From NCBI GenBank assembly GCA_035275265.1, contig DATENC010000011.1:124001-188000 (forward strand): 64,000 nucleotides of DNA, read 5' to 3'. Both the position numbers and the translations under genes were made by a program. Positions 8,436-17,495 of this stretch are shown piece after piece. Under the pieces are notes generated by a model. That model was given only the letters and a program-made list of their open reading frames with translations. It made no database searches and was not told the origin of the DNA. Positions within the stretch are counted from its first letter, which is position 1; each line of letters opens with the position of its first letter. Origin of the DNA: JACQAP01 sp035275265 (lineage in GTDB: Bacteria; Pseudomonadota; Gammaproteobacteria; Burkholderiales; JACQAP01).

Positions 8436-8903
8436 TCAATAGCGTCCCGGATCCTTTACCATCAGGCATCCAGGCAGTTGCGAGGACAGTTTCTCGTTGA
8501 ACCACTTTACGGTTCCTTCCTTCTTTACGCCCTGATCGGGATCGTTAAAGTAGACATTGTCCTTATCGGTTCCCGTCAAGACGATGATATGACCGACGCC
8601 GAACCAAAATCCCGCGGACCAAACAGGGCCACTGTCACGAAGGTACTTGAAGAGGTCCTCTTCCGAATGCTGGTTTTTCACCGGCAAGGCAGTGAGTCCA
8701 ACCTTGCTTGCAAGCGTTATGAACTGCGCAGGTCCAATTCCACGGGTGTCAGCGACGTCATAGCTGCTGGCGACAGTATTCATCGGACCAGCGCCTTTTC
8801 CATTCTGTTGCCAGTAGAGCCAAATCATGTATGCGCTCGTATGCCAGCAGCAATTGGATTTCTCTTGCGCCATCACGGGCACATCAAGTCGAATTTTGGG
8901 CAT
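8436..8903 (-). CDS. Papain-like cysteine protease (C39/C70-like), orphan
   Basis: A 155-residue protein from ATG 8903, chosen because AGGAG lies 7 bases upstream; the longer frame to 9125 runs over that site. It shows a papain-fold arrangement: catalytic Cys in SNCCWHTSAYM (about residue 18-19), catalytic His in GHIIVLTG (about residue 107), and an Asn/Asp in YFNDPDQG (about residue 122). This resembles the AvrRpt2/C70 and C39-like protease families, which cleave proteins or leader peptides. There is no signal peptide and no transporter nearby, so it is not an obvious bacteriocin processing enzyme. It could be an exported effector or a housekeeping protease; I cannot decide. It is divergent from nadC. 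Confidence 0.7.
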   Translation of the reverse strand: MPKIRLDVPVMAQEKSNCCWHTSAYMIWLYWQQNGKGAGPMNTVASSYDVADTRGIGPAQFITLASKVGLTALPVKNQHSEEDLFKYLRDSGPVWSAGFWFGVGHIIVLTGTDKDNVYFNDPDQGVKKEGTVKWFNEKLSSQLPGCLMVKDPGRY

Positions 8904-9158
8904 CGCACGCTCCTGTTTCCGATCGGTTGGCCACCATAGAGTCTCGTACATCCCAACGACATCTCTTGGGAAAACCAGCTCGCGCCGGTCATCCCGCGAG
9001 GCGGCATGGAGACACCCACGTTCCCATGGCGCGTTCCCTGCGCCTCGTATTATCCATTGAGAATGCCGAAATCCAAAACGTGACCGCGCGGATTCGGTTG
9101 TCAAACAGGGATACCCCCAGCCCACGATAGAATGCTGCGTTCAGTCAATGGAAATCGT

Positions 9159-9992
9159 ATGGATTTGTCATCGGTGATCAGGAACGATGTTGCGAATGCG
9201 CTGGCCGAAGACATCGGTAGCGGCGACGTCACCGCCAGCCTGGTGCCCAAAGACCTGATTGCCAAGGCAAGCGTCGTCACTCGGGAAGCAGCCGTGTTGT
9301 GCGGAAACGCGTGGGTCAATGAAGTGTTTCGCCAGATCGATCCTGAGACGCGGGTGAACTGGCGGGCAAAAGACGGCGACCGCGTCTCCCCGAATCAGGT
9401 CCTGTGCGAAATCGACGGTCGCGGACGCAGTCTGCTCACCGGCGAACGCACAGCGCTCAATTTTCTGCAGACCCTATCCGGCGTTGCCACGCGCACGCGG
9501 ACGTTCGTGGATGCAGTTGCAGGAACAAACGCAACCATCCTCGATACGCGCAAGACGCTTCCCGGGTTGCGTCAGGCGCTCAAGTACGCTGTGCGTTGCG
9601 GCGGGGCAAGCAATCACCGCATGGGTCTCTACGACGGCGTTCTGATCAAGGAAAATCACATCGCCGCAGCAGGAGGAATCGGCCCGGCGCTTCGGCAGGC
9701 CAGCCAGGTTGCCGGACACGTCCCGGTCCAGATCGAGGTGGAATCGATCGCCCAACTGAACGCGGCGATCGAAGCCGGCGCCAAGTTCATTCTGCTCGAC
9801 AACTTCGATCTCGCGAGGCTGCGGGAAGCCGTGAGGGTGACGGCGGGACGCGCCGCACTGGAGGCCTCAGGCGGGGTGAATCTCGACACCGTGCGGGCCA
9901 TCGCGGCGACCGGCGTGGAACGCATTTCGATCGGATCACTGACCAAGGACGTGCGCGCCGTGGATCTGTCGATGCGCTTTACGTCGGCTTAG
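9159..9992 (+). CDS. nadC: Nicotinate-nucleotide diphosphorylase (carboxylating)
   Basis: A 277-residue cytoplasmic enzyme of de novo NAD synthesis. It converts quinolinate and PRPP to nicotinate mononucleotide, CO2 and diphosphate. Family signatures are EDIGSGDVT near the N-terminus, DTRKTLPGLR (about residue 132), the GGASNHRMGLYDG loop and KENHI with substrate-binding Lys and Arg, then IEVES and the phosphate-binding ISIGSLTKD at the end. Length is normal. ATG 9159 gives the usual N-terminus; an upstream in-frame ATG at 9132 would add nine residues. It stands alone, divergent from the protease gene and convergent with thrC. Confidence 0.95.
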   Translation: MDLSSVIRNDVANALAEDIGSGDVTASLVPKDLIAKASVVTREAAVLCGNAWVNEVFRQIDPETRVNWRAKDGDRVSPNQVLCEIDGRGRSLLTGERTALNFLQTLSGVATRTRTFVDAVAGTNATILDTRKTLPGLRQALKYAVRCGGASNHRMGLYDGVLIKENHIAAAGGIGPALRQASQVAGHVPVQIEVESIAQLNAAIEAGAKFILLDNFDLARLREAVRVTAGRAALEASGGVNLDTVRAIAATGVERISIGSLTKDVRAVDLSMRFTSA

Positions 9993-10026
9993 TCTCGCGG
10001 AACTTTGGCGATAGACCTGGAGCACC

Positions 10027-11151
10027 CTATTTGGGAAGGTTCTCACCGATAACGCGTTCTATCGCCGCACGCGTGGCGTTCACGACCACCGGCTTGATGC
10101 TCTGAGCGATTGCGGTGTCGGGATCTTTTAGCCCATGGCCGGTCAGGGTGCAAACGATGGTCGTTCCTTCGCCAATGACACCGAGCTCAAGGTCTTTGAG
10201 CACGCCCGCTATCGAAGCCCCGGACGCCGGTTCGCAGAAAATTCCTTCCTTTTCGGCGAGGAGTTTCTGTGCCCGCAGGATCTCTTCGTCGGTACATTCG
10301 TTGAACCAGCCGCCGGATTCGCTCTTTGCTGCCCACGCAAGTTTCCAGGACACGGGGTGGCCAATGCGGATTGCAGTGGCAATGGTCTCGGGCTCCTCCA
10401 CCATCGCACCGCGCAGAAACGGCGCTGCACCCGCAGCCTGGTAGCCGAGCATGATCGGCCGTCGGGTGGCTATGGGCTTGGCAAGGTATCGGCAGTCGCC
10501 GTCGCAGTGCGAGCAGCTCGCGGTATTCTTGCCTACCGCCTCGCTGTAGCCCATCCAGTGCGCGGAAATATTGCCGGCGTTGCCGACCGGCAGAGCATGG
10601 TAATCCGGCGCATCGCCCAGCGCCTCGATTACCTCGAAGGCGATGGTTTTCTGCCCCTGCAGACGATAAGGATTGATCGAGTTGACGACGTTCACCGGCA
10701 TGCTCTGGGCGATTTCCTGAACCAGGCGCATGCCGTCGTCGAAATTGCCGCGGATCTGGATGACCACGGATCCATGCATCATCGCCTGCGAAAGTTTCCC
10801 GAGTGCGATCTTGCCTTCCGGAATCAGCACATAACAGGTGATGCCTGCGCGAGCAGAATAAGCAGCCGCGGCCGCCGACGTATTGCCGGTGGAGGCACAA
10901 ATGATCGCGCGCGCACCCGCTTCGACCGCTTTCGATACGGCCATGGTCATGCCGCGGTCTTTGAACGAACCGGTCGGATTCACCCCTTCGAACTTGCAGA
11001 AGATGCGTACGTTCTTCCTGACGAACTTCGGCAGATTCACCAGTTCGATCAGCGGCGTGTTGCCTTCGTTGAGCGTAATGACCGGTGTGTTCGGACCGAT
11101 CGGAAGACGCTCGCGGTAGCGGTTGATAAGGCCGGTATAGTGGTTTTTCAT
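10027..11151 (-). CDS. thrC: Threonine synthase with Cys-rich insertion
   Basis: A 374-residue PLP enzyme that turns O-phosphohomoserine into threonine. The PLP lysine is in NPTGSFKDRGM (about residue 62); ASTGNTSAAAAAY and GNAGNISAHWMGY follow the family pattern of the short class. After GNAGNISAHWMGYSEA there is an extra stretch of about 16 residues containing CSHCDGDC, three Cys and a His in eight positions, before the normal LGYQAAGAAPF motif. That cluster could bind metal, and I have not seen it as a general feature of the family. It lies directly downstream of hom (50-base gap), so it is likely one operon hom-thrC. Confidence 0.93.
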   Translation of the reverse strand: MKNHYTGLINRYRERLPIGPNTPVITLNEGNTPLIELVNLPKFVRKNVRIFCKFEGVNPTGSFKDRGMTMAVSKAVEAGARAIICASTGNTSAAAAAYSARAGITCYVLIPEGKIALGKLSQAMMHGSVVIQIRGNFDDGMRLVQEIAQSMPVNVVNSINPYRLQGQKTIAFEVIEALGDAPDYHALPVGNAGNISAHWMGYSEAVGKNTASCSHCDGDCRYLAKPIATRRPIMLGYQAAGAAPFLRGAMVEEPETIATAIRIGHPVSWKLAWAAKSESGGWFNECTDEEILRAQKLLAEKEGIFCEPASGASIAGVLKDLELGVIGEGTTIVCTLTGHGLKDPDTAIAQSIKPVVVNATRAAIERVIGENLPK

Positions 11152-11201
11152 GTTTCTGGTTTCAGGAATTCAGATTCTCTTGGCTCGCGGGCTCAGAACA
11201 C

Positions 11202-12518
11202 CTAGTTACGCCCGAGTTGCTCGAGGCGGATCCGGGTGACCTTGCCGGATACCACCGGCAGCGACTCGATACGTTTGATCGCAGAATTGACATTTTTTTC
11301 CTGCGTAAGGTGGGTCAGCATGATGATGTCCACCTGGTCCTCGCCTTCGCTCGGTTCCTTCTGCACCATTGCATCGATGGAGATCGACATGTCAGCGAGG
11401 ATGCGGGTGATGTCGGCGAGTACGCCGGGGCGATCCAGCACCCGCAGTCGCAGGTAGTACGAGGTTTCGACCTCCTCCATCGCCAAAATCGGCGTGTCGG
11501 ACATGCGGTCCGGCTGGAACGCCAGGTGCGGTACCCGGTGCTCCGGATCGGCCGTATGCATCCGAGTCACGTCCACCAGATCGGCCACCACTGCCGAGGC
11601 TGTCGGCTCGGCACCGGCGCCGGCGCCGTAGTACAACGTGGCTCCGACCGCGTCTCCCTTTACCAGGATGGCATTCATGACACCTTCGACGTTAGCGATC
11701 AGTCGGCGCGACGGTATCAGCGTCGGATGCACACGCAGTTCGATACCGGCCGGCGTGCGCCGGGTTATGCCGAGCAACTTGATCCGGTAACCGAGTTCAT
11801 CGGCATAGCGGATATCCTCCTTGGTGAGCCCGGAAATGCCCTCGGTATAGGCTTTGTCGAACTGCATCGGAATGCCGTAGGCGATCGCCGCCATGATGGT
11901 GAGCTTGTGCGCGGCATCCACACCCTCGATATCGAATATAGGGTCGGCTTCCGCATAACCCAGGCGCTGCGCCTCGGCGAGCACGTCTTTGAAGCTGGAA
12001 CCCTTCTCGCGCATTTCCGACAGGATGAAATTCGAAGTCCCGTTGATGATTCCAGCGATCCACTCAATACGGTTGGCGCTCAGCCCTTCGCGCAGCGCCT
12101 TGATGATCGGCACACCACCGGCAACCGCGGCTTCAAAGGCGACCATGACCCCCTTTTTCTGCGCCGCAAGGAAAATCTCGTTGCCGTGTGTTGCCAGCAG
12201 CGCCTTGTTGGCGGTGACGACGTGCTTGCCATTGCCGATCGCCGACAAAATCAGGTCCTTCGCGACTTTCGTGCCCCCGATCAATTCGATAACGATGTCG
12301 ATTTCGGGATTGCGAACCACCTTGTAAGCGTCATCGGTAATCTCGGCGGTATCGCCAACCAGCTTGCGCGCCCTGTCCAGATCCTTGTCGGCGACCACCT
12401 TGATGATGATTCCGCGACCGGCCCGCCGGGTGATCTCTTCCTGGTTGCGGCGAAGCACGGTGAAAGTTCCACCACCCACGGTGCCGATACCGAGCAGACC
12501 CACGTGTATCGGTGTCAT
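11202..12518 (-). CDS. hom: Homoserine dehydrogenase with ACT domain
   Basis: A 438-residue enzyme reducing aspartate semialdehyde to homoserine, the branch-point step to threonine and methionine. It has an N-terminal NAD(P)-binding fold with GLLGIGTVGGGT, the catalytic region with ANKALLATHG, GGVPIIKALREGL and GIINGTSNFIL, and a C-terminal ACT domain (about 350-430, RVLDRPGVLADITRILAD) for allosteric control, typically by threonine. ATG 12518 is chosen because the longer frame only extends into the upstream GNAT gene; it overlaps that gene's stop by 4 bases. It is followed by thrC. Confidence 0.95.
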   Translation of the reverse strand: MTPIHVGLLGIGTVGGGTFTVLRRNQEEITRRAGRGIIIKVVADKDLDRARKLVGDTAEITDDAYKVVRNPEIDIVIELIGGTKVAKDLILSAIGNGKHVVTANKALLATHGNEIFLAAQKKGVMVAFEAAVAGGVPIIKALREGLSANRIEWIAGIINGTSNFILSEMREKGSSFKDVLAEAQRLGYAEADPIFDIEGVDAAHKLTIMAAIAYGIPMQFDKAYTEGISGLTKEDIRYADELGYRIKLLGITRRTPAGIELRVHPTLIPSRRLIANVEGVMNAILVKGDAVGATLYYGAGAGAEPTASAVVADLVDVTRMHTADPEHRVPHLAFQPDRMSDTPILAMEEVETSYYLRLRVLDRPGVLADITRILADMSISIDAMVQKEPSEGEDQVDIIMLTHLTQEKNVNSAIKRIESLPVVSGKVTRIRLEQLGRN

Positions 12519-12970
12519 TGAAAATCTTTTCTGAATGAAAACGACGTTATGAAAAACCCTTCGCGGAAATAGAATCGATGCGCGCGTGTGCGATGCGTCC
12601 CCGATTCGAGGTCCAATCCGGTGCAACCGCGTTCTCGGGCGGCCTGTTGCAGATACGCCATCAGCGCCCGGCCAACTCCGGAAGAACGCTCGCTTTCATC
12701 AGTTACCAAATCGTCAACGTAGAACCGTCGGCCGGCATGAGTGTTTTCGAACTCGCGGTAGACCGCAACGCCGACCACTTTTCCACTTCTCACCACGACA
12801 CACATCTCTCCCCCGTCGCGAAAAATACTTTTCATCTTGCTTGGGTAATCAGCCGGCAATTGCGGGCGCAACTGCCGATGCACGGCCTCGGCGCCGGCAA
12901 GCCAATCCCCCTCCAGTACTTCCCCATTCGTCCCGGTAATCTGCACGATATGCATCGCGTCCGCTTCCAT
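12515..12970 (-). CDS. GNAT-family N-acetyltransferase
   Basis: A 151-residue single-domain acetyltransferase. The acetyl-CoA binding signature is in DLVTDESERSSGVGRALM (motif A, R/Q-x-x-G-x-G/A form, about residue 92-108), with HRFYFREGF as the C-terminal motif B. ATG 12970 is chosen for an AGGGA ribosome-binding site 8 bases upstream; ATG 12955 is an alternative. Its stop overlaps the hom start by 4 bases, so it is translationally coupled to hom-thrC, with the aminotransferase gene upstream. The substrate is unknown. Confidence 0.85.
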   Translation of the reverse strand: MEADAMHIVQITGTNGEVLEGDWLAGAEAVHRQLRPQLPADYPSKMKSIFRDGGEMCVVVRSGKVVGVAVYREFENTHAGRRFYVDDLVTDESERSSGVGRALMAYLQQAARERGCTGLDLESGTHRTRAHRFYFREGFFITSFSFRKDFQ

Positions 12971-13076
12971 GACCAATCCCTGAACAAGAAGATCGGGCGA
13001 CGCGCGCCCGATCGAATCGGAAACCTGAAATATTCAGCGCCTCGCGGGCAACGTCAAGCCGCCGAGGCGCGCATGT

Positions 13077-14294
13077 CTACACGGAAACGAGGCGTGGTCC
13101 TGGTACCAGCAATCCGTCGCGACGGAACATTTCCTTGATCCCGCGCACGGCCTGGCGAGTGCGCGCTTCGTTCTCGATAAGGGCAAAGCGCACATGCGCG
13201 TCGCCGTATTCGCCGAAACCGATGCCGGGGGAAACCGCTACCTTGGCATCCGCGAGCAGTTTCTTGGCAAACTCCAGTGAGCCCATGCCTCTATAGGGCG
13301 GCGGAATCTCCGCCCAGATGTACATCGATGCTTTCGGCACTTGCACCATCCAGCCGGCTTCATGCAGACCGCGCGCCAGCACGTCGCGGCGTTTCTGATA
13401 TTTCTCGCAGATCTCTTGCACGCAGTCCTGGGAGCCCTCGAGCGCGGCAATGGATGCCACCTGAATGGGCGTGAAACTGCCATAGTCATGGTAGCTCTTG
13501 ATGCGCGCCAGCGCGGATACCAATTCCTTGTTGCCGACCATGAACCCGACGCGCCAGCCGGCCATGTTGTAACTCTTGCTCATGGTGAAGAATTCGACCG
13601 CGACGTCGCGCGCTCCCGGCACCTGCATGATCGACGGCGCTTTCCAGCCGTCGAAGCAAATGTCGGCATAGGCCAAGTCGTGCACCACCAGAATTTCGTA
13701 GTCTTTGGCCAGCGCCACGACGCGTTCGAAAAAATCGAGCTCAACGCATTGAGCGGTCGGGTTGCTCGGGAAACCCAGGATCATCATCTTCGGCTTGGGG
13801 ATGGATTCGCGTATCGCCCGCTGCAGCTCCTGGATGAAATCGACGCCCGGCGTCATGCGCACCGAGCGGATATCCGCGCCGGCGATCACCGCACCATAGA
13901 TATGAATGGGGTAGCTCGGATTCGGCACCAGCACGGTATCGCCGTGATCCAGCGTCGCGAGCATCAGATGCGCAAGCCCTTCCTTGGAGCCGATCGTGAC
14001 AATGGCCTCAGAATCCGGGTCCAGTGTCACGCCAAAGCGGGTCTGGTACCAGTTGCAGATCGCACGGCGCAACCGCGGAATGCCTTTAGAAACCGAGTAG
14101 CCGTGGGTGTCGATGCGCTGCGATGCCTCCACGAGCTTGTCCACTATGTGCCTTGGCGTCACCCCGTCCGGGTTACCCATGCTCATGTCAATGATGTCTT
14201 CGCCGCGACTCCGCGCCGCCGCCTTCAACTCACCAGTGATGTTGAAGACGTAGGGAGGAAGGCGTCGTATGCGCGGAAAATCCTTCATAGGCAT
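13077..14294 (-). CDS. alaC: Class I/II aminotransferase, AlaC-like (alanine/glutamate-pyruvate)
   Basis: A 405-residue PLP-dependent aminotransferase. The PLP lysine is in MSKSYNMAGWRVGF (about residue 241); NPSYPIH, GFPSNPTA and VVHDLAYADI are the usual cofactor and substrate segments. Full-length similarity is to AlaC-type enzymes that form alanine from pyruvate and glutamate, and this gene sits upstream of hom-thrC in many betaproteobacteria (established pattern, from memory). ATG 14294 or 14288 is the likely start; the upstream frame extension is basic and featureless. It ends about 100 bases before the GNAT gene, probably same transcript. It is divergent from the Mth938-like gene with only about 125 bases between. 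Confidence 0.88.
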   Translation of the reverse strand: MPMKDFPRIRRLPPYVFNITGELKAAARSRGEDIIDMSMGNPDGVTPRHIVDKLVEASQRIDTHGYSVSKGIPRLRRAICNWYQTRFGVTLDPDSEAIVTIGSKEGLAHLMLATLDHGDTVLVPNPSYPIHIYGAVIAGADIRSVRMTPGVDFIQELQRAIRESIPKPKMMILGFPSNPTAQCVELDFFERVVALAKDYEILVVHDLAYADICFDGWKAPSIMQVPGARDVAVEFFTMSKSYNMAGWRVGFMVGNKELVSALARIKSYHDYGSFTPIQVASIAALEGSQDCVQEICEKYQKRRDVLARGLHEAGWMVQVPKASMYIWAEIPPPYRGMGSLEFAKKLLADAKVAVSPGIGFGEYGDAHVRFALIENEARTRQAVRGIKEMFRRDGLLVPGPRLVSV

Positions 14295-14419
14295 AAGTTC
14301 GGATCGGCGCTGGCATCGGCATCGGCTCGTAACCGACTGGTGGCGCGATGGAAGTTGCCGCAATTGGAAAGATATAATCCTACCGGATCATCCGCATTGC
14401 AGCAAAGACCCTCTTCGCA

Positions 14420-14788
14420 TTGAAACTTCATCTCGCCAGAACGGACCATCTCAATGCCTTCACCGGCTACGGTGAAGGATACGTCATGGTGAACGCGGTT
14501 CGCTATGAACGCAGTCTCGTGGTCCTGCCCGATCGACCGATAGAGACGTGGGATGTTGCGGGAGCCGATACCTTGCGGAAAGAGGATCTGGAGTTTCTAG
14601 GCGGACTGGGCGTGGAAATTGTGCTGCTTGGTACCGGGGAAAATCTGCACTTCCTTCACCCCAGCCTTCTGCAATCGCTGGCGCGCGCCCGTATCGGCGT
14701 CGAAGTCATGGATACGCGCGCGGCCTGCCGGACTTACAACATTCTGCTCGCTGAAGGCCGCAAAGTCGCTGCGGCACTTATTCTCTAG
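14420..14788 (+). CDS. Mth938-like domain protein (DUF498/NDUFAF3 family)
   Basis: A 122-residue protein matching the Mth938/DUF498 family across its length: FTGYGEGYVMVN near the N-terminus, then VEIVLLGTGE and the C-terminal MDTRAACRTYNILLAEGR. The family is a small alpha/beta fold shared with NDUFAF3, a complex I assembly factor, but its bacterial role is not established. It is a single gene, divergent from alaC, and converges with the deacetylase-like gene. Confidence 0.85.
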   Translation: MKLHLARTDHLNAFTGYGEGYVMVNAVRYERSLVVLPDRPIETWDVAGADTLRKEDLEFLGGLGVEIVLLGTGENLHFLHPSLLQSLARARIGVEVMDTRAACRTYNILLAEGRKVAAALIL

Positions 14789-14835
14789 GTCCCCGCTCTG
14801 AAGCCCAATTGGAGCCGTGGATGCGGTTGGTATCT

Positions 14836-15759
14836 TCATATCCGAGCCAACGCACGCATATGCACGGCGACACTTCGAGCCAATGCATCCAATTCATATC
14901 CTCCCTCAAGCGTCGAGACAATCCGCCCCCCACAAAATCTATCTGCATACACAACCAATCGTTCGGTTACCCAGGCGTAGTCGCTTTCGACTAGGTTCAG
15001 CGCTGCCATGTCATCGTCGCGATGCGCATCGAATCCGGCAGAAATAAAGGTCATTTGTGGCTGGAAACGTTCCAACGCCGGGATCCAGAATTTTTCCACT
15101 GCGTCCCGGAATTGGCCACCGCCGCTGTAAGCCGCCAGCGGAATGTTTACCATCCTGTCCGAACGCCCTTCCACCCCGCTATGGGGATAGAACGGGTGTT
15201 GGAAGATGGACACCATCATCACCCGCGGGTCATCACGAAAAATATCCTCGGTGCCGTTGCCGTGGTGCACGTCGAAGTCCACGATCGCCACGCGCTCCAG
15301 ACCGTGCTTCTCCAGCGCGTGGGCTGCGCCAACGGCGACGTTGTTGAAAAAGCAGAATCCCATCGCGTGCGTGCGCGTCGCATGATGACCGGGCGGCCGT
15401 ACGCAGCAAAATGCATTCTCGACCTCGTTTCCGACGACCATGTCAGCGGCCTTCACCACCGCCCCCGCCGCCCGTAGCGCGGCGTGGTACGAATGCGGGT
15501 TCATCGCGGTATCGGGATCGAGGTGGACAAGACCGCGCTCCGGAACGCTGGCTTCGATAGCATCCAGGTAGTCCTGATCGTGTACCCGTAGCAGTTGTTC
15601 GCGCGTCGCCCGCGGCGCGTTCACGTCCACCAGATGTTCCAGAATTCCGGTGGCGAGCAGATGATCTTCGATCGCGGCTATTCGCGCGGGACGCTCGGGG
15701 TGATGGGAACCCATGTCGTGCAGCGTGCAGTCTCGATGATGAACAAAGGCGGTCGGCAT
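14836..15759 (-). CDS. Histone deacetylase-like hydrolase (acetoin utilization/acetylpolyamine type)
   Basis: About 307 residues from ATG 15759; the longer frame to 15903 adds a basic tail with no homology. Class II HDAC signatures are clear: HPERPARI at the N-terminus, RPPGHHAT with the paired active-site His, GFCFFNNVAVGA, VDFDVHHGNGT supplying zinc ligands, and SAGFDAHRDD with the last Asp. These enzymes remove acetyl groups from lysines or polyamines using zinc. The gene is divergent from a GNAT acetyltransferase 134 bases away, which suggests opposing activities on a shared substrate. That link is inference. Confidence 0.9.
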   Translation of the reverse strand: MPTAFVHHRDCTLHDMGSHHPERPARIAAIEDHLLATGILEHLVDVNAPRATREQLLRVHDQDYLDAIEASVPERGLVHLDPDTAMNPHSYHAALRAAGAVVKAADMVVGNEVENAFCCVRPPGHHATRTHAMGFCFFNNVAVGAAHALEKHGLERVAIVDFDVHHGNGTEDIFRDDPRVMMVSIFQHPFYPHSGVEGRSDRMVNIPLAAYSGGGQFRDAVEKFWIPALERFQPQMTFISAGFDAHRDDDMAALNLVESDYAWVTERLVVYADRFCGGRIVSTLEGGYELDALARSVAVHMRALARI

Positions 15760-15892
15760 GATGTTGGCGGGGCGAGGAAAATCCAAACCTCGCTGCATCT
15801 TATTGAGAGCCATAGCCCTTGTCCACGACCGGCGATTTGCCGGGAAGGGAATTTCGGCTAACCTTTGGGCATGTACATGCTGCCTTTCATAC

Positions 15893-16477
15893 GTGGCTGA
15901 CAAACGTCCCTACCCCGTGGAACTGGTGCAGAAGTGGGCCCTGCGGGACGGCACGCGTGTCGTTATTCGTCCGATTCGTGCGGAGGATCGCCAGATCGAG
16001 AAGGACTTCGTGCACGACCTGTCTGACGAATCGCGCTATTTTCGCTTTTTTAGCGCTCTTCGGGATCTCAGCGAAGCGGCGCTCACCCGCTTCACGCAGG
16101 TTGACTACGATAAGGAGATGGCGCTAATCGCGGTTATCTGCGAAAACGGCCGCGAAACGGAAATTGGCGTAGCCCGCTACTCCATCGATCCGGATGGGAA
16201 AAGGTGCGAGTTTGCGATCGCCGTTGCCGATGCCTGGCAGCGCAAGGGCGTTGGCTCGAAGCTGATGCAAAGCCTGATGCACGCTGCCCGCAGCCGTGGG
16301 CTGGAAATCATGGAAGGCTGGTTGCTGACAGGCAACGCCAGGATGCTGGCCCTGATGGATGGGCTTGGTTTCGCCATCCAGGCAAACGCAGGCAATTCGT
16401 CCCTTCGGCATGTGGTCAAGAATTTGGCGACACACGATATTCCGGCCGGAACGGTCGCGAACCGGGAAACGACCTGA
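15893..16477 (+). CDS. GNAT acetyltransferase of the Pat/PatZ C-terminal type
   Basis: A 194-residue GNAT domain. GTG 15893 is taken as start because it precedes the conserved opening (YPVELVQKWALRDGTRV, IRPIRAED) by a few residues and there is no ATG in frame nearby; the open frame continues to 15758 without homology. RYFRFFSAL and TQVDYDKEMALIA match the acetyltransferase domain found at the C-terminus of protein lysine acetyltransferases of the PatZ/Pka type, here without the acyl-CoA synthetase-like part. The acetyl-CoA loop is QRKGVGSKLM. It is divergent from an HDAC-like hydrolase. Confidence 0.8.
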   Translation: MADKRPYPVELVQKWALRDGTRVVIRPIRAEDRQIEKDFVHDLSDESRYFRFFSALRDLSEAALTRFTQVDYDKEMALIAVICENGRETEIGVARYSIDPDGKRCEFAIAVADAWQRKGVGSKLMQSLMHAARSRGLEIMEGWLLTGNARMLALMDGLGFAIQANAGNSSLRHVVKNLATHDIPAGTVANRETT

Positions 16478-16567
16478 GGTAAACTAGGATTTCCGGGAAT
16501 TCCGGACCGGCCGCACGTTTCCAAGCGAGCATGGCTTCGACGAATTCCAGCAACCCATCCCAAACGC

Positions 16568-17485
16568 ATGCCCAATCCGCTCGATCCCGCTGTCGTTCAG
16601 GTCGGTCGAATCATCCTTGGCAAGGAACATCAGATTCGCCTCACCCTCGCATGCCTGCTTGCACGCGGGCATTTGCTGATCGAGGATTTACCAGGCGTGG
16701 GCAAGACCACTCTTGCGCACGCGTTGGCCAGGACCCTTGGGCTCGACTTCCAGCGCATTCAGTTCACCAGCGACCTGTTGCCCGCTGACATCCTCGGCGT
16801 ATCGGTGTTCGAGCGCGAAAGCTCGACCTTCAAATTCCATCCGGGCCCGGTGTTCTCGCAGGTGATCCTCGCCGATGAGGTCAACCGCGCAACTCCGAAA
16901 GCACAAAGTGCCTTGCTGGAGGCGATGGAAGAGCATCAGGTCACCACCGACGGCCAGACTCGGCCGCTGCCGGAACCGTTTTTCGTGATCGCCACCCAGA
17001 ATCCTTCGCACCAAGTCGGAACGTTTCCGTTACCGGAGTCGCAGCTCGACCGATTCCTGATGCGCATCCATCTGGGATACCCGGACAGCGCGGCCGAACG
17101 CACACTGCTGGAAGGACGCGAGCGCCGCGACATGATTTCCGACCTGGCGCCGGCGTTTGCAGTTGCGGAACTGGTCGCGCTACAGAAAAAAGTGCGCGAC
17201 ATCATCAGTGCGCCGGCGCTGCTGGATTACATACAGGCACTAATCGCCTATACCCGTCAATCTCCCGATTTCGTAAACGGCCTGTCGCCGCGCGCGGGAT
17301 TGTTCCTGCTGAACGCCGCCCGCGCCTGGGCATTCATGGACGGGCGCCGCGAAGTCATTCCAGAAGACGTGCAGGCCGTGCTGCCGAGCGTGGCTGGTCA
17401 TCGGCTCTACCCGGTTAACGGCTATGCTTCACTGGGAAGCACGCAACTCGCCGAGCGACTGATTGCGGAAGTGGCTATTCCGTGA
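16568..17485 (+). CDS. MoxR-family AAA+ ATPase
   Basis: A 305-residue protein with Walker A in LPGVGKTTLA (about residue 44), Walker B in VILADEVNRA (about residue 109), sensor 1 region ATQNP, and the C-terminal lid typical of MoxR chaperone-like ATPases. MoxR proteins help mature or activate complexes. The gene is followed by DUF58 and TgpA-type transglutaminase genes, a conserved trio. Spacing to the DUF58 gene is tight. The transglutaminase partner makes a role at the inner membrane likely. Its substrate is unknown. Confidence 0.92.
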   Translation: MPNPLDPAVVQVGRIILGKEHQIRLTLACLLARGHLLIEDLPGVGKTTLAHALARTLGLDFQRIQFTSDLLPADILGVSVFERESSTFKFHPGPVFSQVILADEVNRATPKAQSALLEAMEEHQVTTDGQTRPLPEPFFVIATQNPSHQVGTFPLPESQLDRFLMRIHLGYPDSAAERTLLEGRERRDMISDLAPAFAVAELVALQKKVRDIISAPALLDYIQALIAYTRQSPDFVNGLSPRAGLFLLNAARAWAFMDGRREVIPEDVQAVLPSVAGHRLYPVNGYASLGSTQLAERLIAEVAIP

Positions 17486-17495
17486 GGCACAAGGC

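Noticed and set aside
11217..12521. 434-residue open frame antisense to hom
   Set aside because: Exact antisense shadow of a clear hom gene; composition rich in His, Arg and Asp with no family motifs.
13341..14423. 360-residue open frame antisense to alaC
   Set aside because: Composition typical of antisense frames; alaC on the opposite strand is certain.
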